From the NCBI GenBank assembly GCA_036897485.1, contig JAYMTF010001086.1, positions 1 to 26,488 on the forward strand: a stretch of 26,488 bases of DNA. The letters run 5' to 3'. Under the pieces are notes generated by a model. The model saw nothing but the letters and a program-made list of their open reading frames with translations. It was not told the origin of the DNA and did no database searches. Position 1 is the first letter of the stretch; each line of letters begins with the position of its first letter. This stretch comes from Pelargonium nanum. Its lineage: Eukaryota > Streptophyta > Magnoliopsida > Geraniales > Geraniaceae. Positions 9,244 through 26,488 of this stretch are shown in pieces. Position numbers and translations under genes: made by a program.

Positions 9244-9294
9244 GACGTTTCTCAGCTGCAGATCGTCGATCGGACGGCCGTCGATCCCCCACTC

Positions 9295-20479
<11,185 letters not shown>

Positions 20480-21862
20480 GAGGAAGTGGATTTGTCTACC
20501 CCAATGTATTGGACGAGTTGAATATCTAATATCTTCTATCCGAATGGCGTGTGGGGATGAATATCTCATATCTGTTGAGAAGTGCAGCAGCAAAAGCAAA
20601 AGCAAAAGCTCACCTTTTCTTATCACATCAGTTATTGTTGATTTTGGTAGATGTGTAATTCTTTCATAGAAAAAAAATCGAGGGAAGGCGTTGGAGGGAA
20701 GACCTTGATCTTGGAATGCATTTTATAAACATCTCTCTCTCTCTCTTTCGCTCTTCCTCTCTCTTTCTCTAGCACACCCTCTCTGTCTCTCTATTTAGCA
20801 CCCGTCTCTGGGGTGAGGTAGTTTGCGTTTGATATATAACTTTGATTGTAATTTTAGTACATAAGATTTTGGGGTGGGGGATGTATAGAGGAGGGTATAG
20901 GCGTGCATTCTAAAACTCTCTCCTTTTCTTATATCGTCATGTTTCACTCTGATTTTTGTTAGTACGAGAGAATGAGATCTGTATAATCTTCTGTTTAGCT
21001 TATTGAAATCTGGGTGATCATCCTGGATTTGTGAAAATGAAAGACACTTTTGCTCTGATTTAGAATTTTGTATGAATAGCATTGTTACAGCAATAACAAC
21101 AGAGAAAATGCAAGCTCACTTGTCTCTACCAATGTATAGTTGTCTTGGAGGCTTGAAGCAGAAAGTTTACATTCAATGAACTACCAATTTTGGATTTTGT
21201 TTTTGGTTAATTGCAGATAGCTACCCTAATGCCTATTTCTCTGATTCGTATTTCTTCTCGTTGAATCCACTGAACACACCCAGTTCCGCTACCCTTGCCA
21301 TGGATAAGGAGGATTCTTATCCGCTTAGTTGTTCTCCAAATGACCCACAAAACTACAATGCAAGTCGACTTTTTTGTTGATTCGCTCGAGGTGGTTGAAA
21401 TTTTATTAGGGGGTAAAATTTTCTTAAATTGCTTTAGACCTCTCGGATTCATACCCCAACAATCGACTCCATCTCAATTCAACTACATGTAGGCATGTTG
21501 AAAATGAACATATTATTGGATCACAAAGTCGTACTAATAAGATTGCGAGTAAAATACAAAACAAGTGACTGACATTGGGCGGTGATGATGACGACGATGT
21601 AGCTGGTAAGAGGTTTGTTTGGACTGATGACGATTAGAAATATCAAATTGACACCGATAACGAGGAGACCTGTGGACTGTACTGATAGCGTTCCACCATA
21701 CAATCATGAAAACATTGGCCGTTTGAACTCGGGACTTTTAGTTACTAATGCAATGATACTACATAGAGAACTATAGCAACTAAAAGCCTAATGTAACAGT
21801 TGAATTCCCAACTTAATATTTTCACTCTTTAACACTATCCAAATTTCTTAAGCTGCATCAAG
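20480..21862. other. UBP12 3' UTR and intergenic region before the reductase genes
   Basis: About 1.4 kb without a gene. The left part, to about 21,100, is probably the UBP12 3' UTR and includes a CT-rich tract at 20731-20792. I see no canonical AATAAA, which many plant genes lack. The rest is AT-rich with only chance ORFs (for example 21295-21492 and, on the other strand, 21207-21452). It also contains the promoter of the first reductase gene. Confidence 0.5.
20731..20792. repeat. CT-rich microsatellite in the UBP12 3' UTR
   Basis: A 60-base run dominated by CT/CTTT units, about 250 bases past the UBP12 stop and on the coding strand, so likely within the mature 3' UTR. It is a possible site for pyrimidine-tract-binding proteins. 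This is descriptive only. Confidence 0.65.
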
Positions 21863-22922
21863 ATGGCGGTGGTCTCATGGTATCCGCCGTTTCTTTTTCC
21901 GGCGCCGCCGTCTCTCTTCGTCACGGCCATGACCTTCCTCACCACCGCATCCTTAGGAACCACTGCTTTGTCAGAATTCAGAGGTAAACATTTGCAATAC
22001 TCCAAATTCTGCAACTTCAATCCTCACAAACCAAAGACCCAGCTCCAGATTTCCAGCAGGATTGGCATGCTTATAGCCTACACTCCTGCTTTTCTCGCTG
22101 CTCTAGCTTCTTTTTGGGTTTTCCCAGAAACGCCTCTCAGGTTTCTGTTGCTCAGATCGTCTCTCACTCTCCATTTCTTCAAGAGAATCTTCGAGGTATA
22201 CACATTTTTTAACTGTTGATTTATCGCATAAAATTTGTGTGAATATTGATTGTTCTGTTTTACTATTTTGTGATTTTGATGTAATTTCCCAAATCGTATC
22301 TTGCATGTGAAAACTGATGATGTTGTGGTTTTTCAATGAAACTACTGTCTATGTCCAATGGGTAGATCTTAAATTCTAGTAAATTTTGATATAATTTTCT
22401 AAAATTTTAGTCTTGAATCTTGATTCATTTTGTGAAAATTGGCAATTGCAGGCTCTATTCATACACAAATATAGTGGCAAGGTGGTTCTTGATGATGGAA
22501 TTCCTATCACTCTTAGCTATTTCATTTCAACTGCTTGTATGATTTATGCTCAGCACCTGACACTAGGGTTTGAGGAACCTCCAATTGATTTGGTGAATCC
22601 TGGGATTGTGCTGTTCTTGGTCGGTATAAGTGGAAACCTGTACCACCATTACCTTCTTTCCACTCTGAGGAAAGAGGGAGACAAAGAATATAAGATACCG
22701 AAGGGTGGCCTATTTGACCTTGTAGTATGCCCACATTATCTGTTCGAGATTATATGTTTTCTAGGAATCTCTTTCATTTCTCAGACATTGTATGCTTGGT
22801 TCTTCACTCTCGGTACAATTCTCTATTTGGCGGGAAGAAGCTATGCCACTCGGAAATGGTACCTTTCCAAATTTGAAGATTTCCCAAAGGGTGTCAAGGC
22901 TCTTGTTCCGTATATTTTCTAG
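21863..22922 (+). CDS. Steroid 5-alpha-reductase family protein (3-oxo-5-alpha-steroid 4-dehydrogenase domain), copy 1
   Basis: Two exons, 21863-22195 and 22452-22922 (intron 256 bases, phase 0), giving 267 aa. The N-terminal half has hydrophobic, probably membrane-spanning segments at about 17-33, 70-88 and 93-107. The C-terminal half carries family signatures: KIPKGGLFDLV, CPHYLFE (204-210), GRSYATRKWYLSKFEDFP and a KALVPYIF end, much like the C-terminus of mammalian SRD5A proteins. The family reduces a conjugated C=C bond with NADPH at the ER membrane; members act on steroids (DET2), enoyl-CoAs (TSC13/CER10) or polyprenols. This sequence most resembles the Arabidopsis At5g16010 type rather than DET2 itself, and the substrate of that clade is not something I can state. 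The gene is intact and followed by a decayed and a second intact copy on the same strand. Confidence 0.9.
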
Positions 22923-24328
22923 CTGTGAAAGTAGTACTTGTAGTTCTTGCTAGCTCATATATACGGATAATGCTATTGTTGTTCTACATGGCTCTTCTTA
23001 TTCTATCTTCTTTTCCTTTTGTTGGTTCTTGTTTTGTTCGGGATTATGAAGAATGAAGGATATTGGCGATCATAATCTTGTTTAAGGTAAGATTCAATCC
23101 CGATATCTCATATGATGAAAGAAACTAGTGGCCAAGAATGCATAACAACTCTACTATAATTTGTAAGGAATTTTGTGCTTTTATATGTCATCATGATATC
23201 ACTACTCACAAATGCATCCATCCATATCGATCTCTGCAAAATTGCTAGAATATAGAGACCGAGAGGGAGTAGAGTATAGCGGAGATATGGTAGAGTCAGT
23301 ACTTCAAATTGTGGAAGGTCAATCCTCACTCTTTGTTAGTCTACCATCTTAAGTACTTCACACCATGGTTATGGTCTATGCTTCCTTTTGATTTTTTCCA
23401 GATGCAGGTCGGTTTTCTGTTGCCTATCAACTCTCGCTCCCAATTTCTTCAAGTCGATCTTTGAGGTATTGATTTGTTGGTTATTTTCTGTGTTTCAAGC
23501 ACACACCTATTTACTATTTCTCTTCTCTTCTCTCTCTCACCCACCTTTGAACCCATGACTTGGTGCCTATTTGGCTACTTACTATTTGGAACCTTTTTCA
23601 TTTGTGGAATGATGAAGATTTGCAAGTATGTTTAATAACCCTGTTTCATTCATCTTCATTCATGTAAAAACAGATGGGAAAAATTTCTTGAAGTTAATTG
23701 CTCTTTTCTATAAAGATCATGCTTCTATGCATCTCCTATTTATTTCTTCCCGTTACAAGTCGTGTTTGTCTTGTGTTGAACTTTAATATTTCGTTAGATG
23801 GGTCTACTTCAACTAAACATGATCCGATTATTGAACAGGTAGAATTACTCAACATGAACACGACTCATTTATTGATCTAGCCAACTCACAATGATGTAAA
23901 GATTGTACTACAAATCATATCTGATTATTCTATATCAATAAAAAGTCAACTTTGTAGACTATGAATAAAATCATGAGCGGATATTTCGTTGGAATATTTA
24001 ACTGTTCACACTAATAAAAAAATAAAAAAAAATCAACAATATCTCAAAATTGGGATAAGACCCAGGCTAGAAATGCCCAATTGGCAGGCCAACGATTTTG
24101 ATAATTAGAGCCTGTTTGGATAAAGTAACAATGTTCATTGACTTAAATCATTAATTCACCTGGTGCCGACCAAAAATGCTGACTTGTACGAATTGGACAC
24201 CTCCAGTTGCGTGCACACACAAAACCCATATTCCAAAAATCATTTGGAGTATTAAATAGAGCACAACCAACAACCAACTCATTGTTCATCCAAACCCAAA
24301 CCCAAACCCAGAAACGATACAGAAAATA
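22923..24328. other. Spacer between the reductase copies
   Basis: About 1.4 kb without an intact gene. It holds the 3' UTR of copy 1, a fragment of a third reductase copy (23364-23465), AT-rich DNA with chance ORFs (for example 23698-23880), and the promoter of copy 2. AAATAG/ATTAAATAGA around 24250-24260 is a weak TATA-like candidate about 75 bases before that start codon. I found no trace of a second exon for the decayed copy. Confidence 0.55.
23364..23465 (+). pseudogene. Relic of a third 5-alpha-reductase copy (end of exon 1)
   Basis: This stretch aligns with the end of exon 1 of both neighbours. It runs from a block like their GGTCTGGCTTCTTTTTGG and CCAGATG, through GGTTTTCTGTTGC (FLLL), to AATTTCTTCAAG and ATCTTTGAG followed by GTATT, which matches the end of exon 1 and the donor site of copies 1 and 2 (HFFKRIFE or HFFKRVFE, then GTAT). 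Several one- and two-base insertions or deletions break the frame. I see neither the start of exon 1 nor exon 2. It is a decayed, partly deleted tandem copy, and its match through the donor site argues for gene duplication rather than a retrocopy. Confidence 0.75.
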
Positions 24329-25998
24329 ATGGAAACTGTGTACTCAATGTTGCAGGAATCGGTGTTCCGGCAGCCCAAATCTGTGTTCATCACAGTGATG
24401 ACTGTGCTTCATTTGGTGTCCTTGGCTGTGATCGGTCTGCTGGAAGTTGGAGGCAAGCATCTCCAGTACTCCAAATTCTGGAACTTGAATCCAGATCAGA
24501 AGCCTCTGCTCATCAAGAACAAGATCAAATTGTCCGGCAGGACCGGGATGGTTCTGCTCTATGCTCCGGCCTTTCTTGCGGGTCTGGCTTCTTTTTGGAT
24601 CTTCCCAGATGAGGGTCTCAGGTTTCTGATGCTCAGGTCAGCCATCACCCTCCATTTCTTCAAGAGGGTCTTTGAGGTATTTCCATATACTATAACTATA
24701 TATAGCTTTTGTGTTAATTGTGTCTTGTTTGTGTATTTGGAGATCAATAGGTGTAAGAACAAAACTCAGATAAATCTTGAAACTATCTAAGAAAAATTTG
24801 GTAAAGTGGGGAATTGAGTTACCCACCATGGAAAGGTCTTTCATTTTCCCCACAATTTCTGTCAAAATCTATAGGATTTGAACTCATTTAGGGAATTGAG
24901 TAGGGAAGAGTCTCAGCCAAGACAAAATAAATGAATTTGTGTGAGCGGAGGGCTCACAAATCATAATGAGGTGACATCGCTTTTATTGGCATGGTTGAGC
25001 CTCATCAACTAAAAGTCTAAAAGCTTTACCGATATTCCTTTTTCTTATTGAGTAATTGTGATATTAGTTGGCGTTCCATGTTAGATTCGTTGGCGTTTCA
25101 CGTTTTGAAACGAAACGTTTCGAAACGAAGAACACTTCTCTGGTAGCCTTTTCTGGTAACTTGGGTCTAAGTTTCAACCAGTCAAGGAAACATCATGCTT
25201 CCATTGACCCTAGTAGTCTCTCTACAAAGTAGATATAATCTTGGGTAAGGATGTCACCTCTAGAGATCACAAACAATGATGAAAGCCTCGTGCATTGGGA
25301 CACCTTTTTAGTTAGTCTATAGCCACCAACACACATTGGGTCAAGCAGTTTAGGCACTTTGGACCCCTCCCGAAATCTCAGGTTCGAGACTCTCAACTGG
25401 TGTTGGTATCGCTGATAAAGAAGAGTTACTCTATAGCCTTTCACAAGCAAATCTGTGCTCTTGTTTCAATGGTAGTTTTGAAAATTGAATCAAATCTAAG
25501 CTTTTTACCATGTTGTTGTTGCAGAGTCTATTCATCCACAAATACAGCAGCAGTATGGTTCTTGAAGATGCAATCACCATCACTTTGAGCTATTTCATGT
25601 CAGCTGTGACCATCATCTATGCTCAACACCTTACCCAAGAATTACCAGAGCCAGCAATTGATTTGAAGTACCCAGGAGTTGTGCTGTTCTTGGTGGGCAT
25701 AAGTGGAAACATGTACCACCATCACATCCTCTCCAAACTGAGGAAAAAAGATGGTGACAAAGAGTACAAGATACCAAAGGGTGGCTTGTTTGGTTTGGTG
25801 ATCTGTCCTCATTACCTCTTTGAGATTCTAGGCTTTGTTGGGGTCTGCTTCATCTCTCAAACCTTGTATGCATGGTCCTTCACTTTAGGCTCTACCTTCT
25901 ACTTGATGGGAAGGAGCTATGCCACTAGGAGATGGTACCTTTCCAAATTTGAAGATTTTCCCAAAGATGTCAAGGCTCTTTTCCCATTTGTCTTCTAG
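24329..25998 (+). CDS. Steroid 5-alpha-reductase family protein, copy 2
   Basis: Two exons, 24329-24676 and 25525-25998, giving 273 aa; the intron (848 bases) interrupts at the same codon position as in copy 1. Conserved with copy 1: GGKHLQYSKF, the hydrophobic run PAFLAGLASFWIFP, LFIHKYSS, the IYAQHLT segment, VLFLVGISGN, KEYKIPKGGLF, CPHYLFE (210-216) and GRSYATRRWYLSKFEDFPKDVKALFPFVF. The protein should be a multi-pass ER-membrane NADPH-dependent reductase of unknown substrate, as for copy 1. The N-terminal 20 residues and the linker after HLTQELP differ most, so the two copies have diverged under selection for the core. The longer intron is partly explained by a SINE relic. Stop codon TAG at 25996-25998. 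Confidence 0.9.
25067..25127. repeat. Imperfect direct repeat followed by overlapping palindromes in the copy 2 intron
   Basis: GTTGGCGTTCCATGTT (25067-25082) and GTTGGCGTTTCACGTT (25089-25104) are 14/16 identical at a 22-base spacing. They lead into two overlapping perfect 12-base palindromes, CGAAACGTTTCG (25111-25122) and CGTTTCGAAACG (25116-25127). Together these make a compact motif-dense patch in otherwise plain intron DNA. The function is unknown. Confidence 0.6.
25150..25309 (+). mobile_element. Degenerate tRNA-derived SINE (Au-like) in the intron of reductase copy 2
   Basis: The 3' half resembles the Au-type plant SINE body as I know it: GGAAACA near 25186, a CTCTCTACAAAGTAG block (25218-25232), GGGTAAGGATG (25243-25253) and the ending GCCTCGTGCATTGGGACACC (25285-25304), closed by TTTTT (25305-25309). 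The expected tRNA-like promoter is degraded: a B-box-like GTTTCAAC remains near 25171, and the A box is not clear. It lies in the same orientation as the gene, inside the intron. The 5' limit is uncertain and I could not identify a target-site duplication. The family name is from memory of the consensus. Confidence 0.5.
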
Positions 25999-26488
25999 AT
26001 GTCAACTTGTAAAATGTCATGCTTTTTTCCACTTGCTGTTTTCTGATTATTGAGAAGGTTGCAACTCTTGTACTTCATGTTTATATTTCATTTTATGGAG
26101 AATTTGACCTTTTTTTATACATTGCTTCACGGGTTAAATAGTTTCAGACCCCCTGGACTTGCGTGGATTATAGAGTTGGCTCATACATTGGATTTTTAGT
26201 TGGTACGATCTCTGCACTTTCAACTTTTTTATTTTTGTAAAGGTTACCTATTGTAGCCTGTTTACCTGGTTTTTCCTGCCACGTCAGCTTTCTTCTTGGA
26301 GAAGCTTGTGCCACCTCATCGTCCTCCTCTCCTACTTCACCATCCTCGCTGCCGGTGACCACCATAACAGTCCCTCCTTAAAAAAACAGGCTTCACTGAA
26401 AATTATGTTTCATTTAAAATTTAAATATAAATAGAGGTTAAGGATCCTAAGCCAAGAATTATTTGACTTAGGCTAAGCCACCAATGAG
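25999..26488. other. Right edge: 3' UTR of copy 2 and a probable interspersed-repeat fragment
   Basis: After the copy 2 3' UTR, about 26130-26300 resembles widespread plant repeat sequence. On the minus strand it reads AGTGCAGAGATCGTACCAAC, then AATCCAATGTATGAG, then a GGGGGTCTGAAACTATTTAACCC end, with CCACGTCAGC and GCCACCTCATC nearby on the plus strand. I recognise this style from transposon debris but cannot name a family. The 65-codon minus-strand ORF (26168-26365) crosses it and is not a credible gene. Confidence 0.35.

Larger units (their letters stand above)
8123..9294. other. Intergenic region and UBP12 promoter/5' UTR
   Basis: No coding gene seen. It contains TGGGCC at 8606-8611 and 8626-8631 and AGCCCA at 8704-8709 (site II-like). 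Two inverted repeats follow: CGACCCGAAA/TTTCGGGTCG (8719-8728 and 8749-8758) and GATCCGATC/GATCGGATC (8818-8826 and 8876-8884). The right end, with a CT-rich tract at 9209-9243, is probably the UBP12 5' UTR. No clear TATA box lies close to the UBP12 start, which is usual for a broadly expressed gene. Confidence 0.5.

Noticed and set aside
24110-24130. GAGCCTGTTTGGATAAA, another transposon-end-like string
   Set aside because: Same reason: only one end is visible and the motif is too short to stand alone.
25380-25395. GGTTCGAGACTC B-box-like string downstream of the SINE relic
   Set aside because: It could be part of another tRNA-derived repeat, but no A box or body sequence could be matched with confidence.
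26168-26365. 65-codon minus-strand ORF at the right edge
   Set aside because: It lies across sequence that looks like repeat debris and is not recognisable as a protein.

Overview
This is nuclear DNA from a flowering plant, most likely a dicot. It has AT-rich intergenic DNA, genes split by GT-AG introns, plant-specific gene families and old transposable-element fragments. The species cannot be named from the sequence. Nothing here is bacterial, and there is no operon or CRISPR array.

Layout from left to right. (1) 441-1754, minus strand: a GC-rich, apparently single-exon fasciclin-like arabinogalactan protein of the two-FAS1 FLA15-18 group, a secreted cell-wall glycoprotein. Its C-terminal tail may lie in an exon left of the window. 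(2) 1833-4828: AT-rich intergenic DNA with a small cluster of TGGGCY (site II) motifs and an inverted repeat. (3) 4829-8122, plus strand: a tandem pair of SABATH carboxyl methyltransferase genes. The first is intact (4 exons, 366 aa). The second lost about 97 bp in its last exon and is frameshifted, so it is probably a pseudogene. (4) 9295-20479, plus strand: a complete 32-exon orthologue of Arabidopsis UBP12/UBP13, the plant USP7 (1,113 aa: MATH, USP catalytic, USP7-type ubiquitin-like C-terminal half). (5) 21863-25998, plus strand: two intact two-exon steroid 5-alpha-reductase-family genes (267 and 273 aa) with a decayed fragment of a third copy between them. A tRNA-derived SINE relic sits in the intron of the last gene. 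(6) 25999-26488: a probable interspersed-repeat fragment.

The genes do not form one pathway. From memory, the FLA gene and UBP12 lie near each other at two duplicated Arabidopsis loci (FLA17/UBP12 on chromosome 5, FLA18/UBP13 on chromosome 3), so they look like an old conserved backbone. The methyltransferase and reductase pairs are locally duplicated families typical of specialised or lipid/hormone metabolism. I found no convincing undescribed system. The most useful observations are the birth-and-death remnants of both tandem families, the FLA 3' end, two NAGNAG acceptors in UBP12 and several transposon relics.
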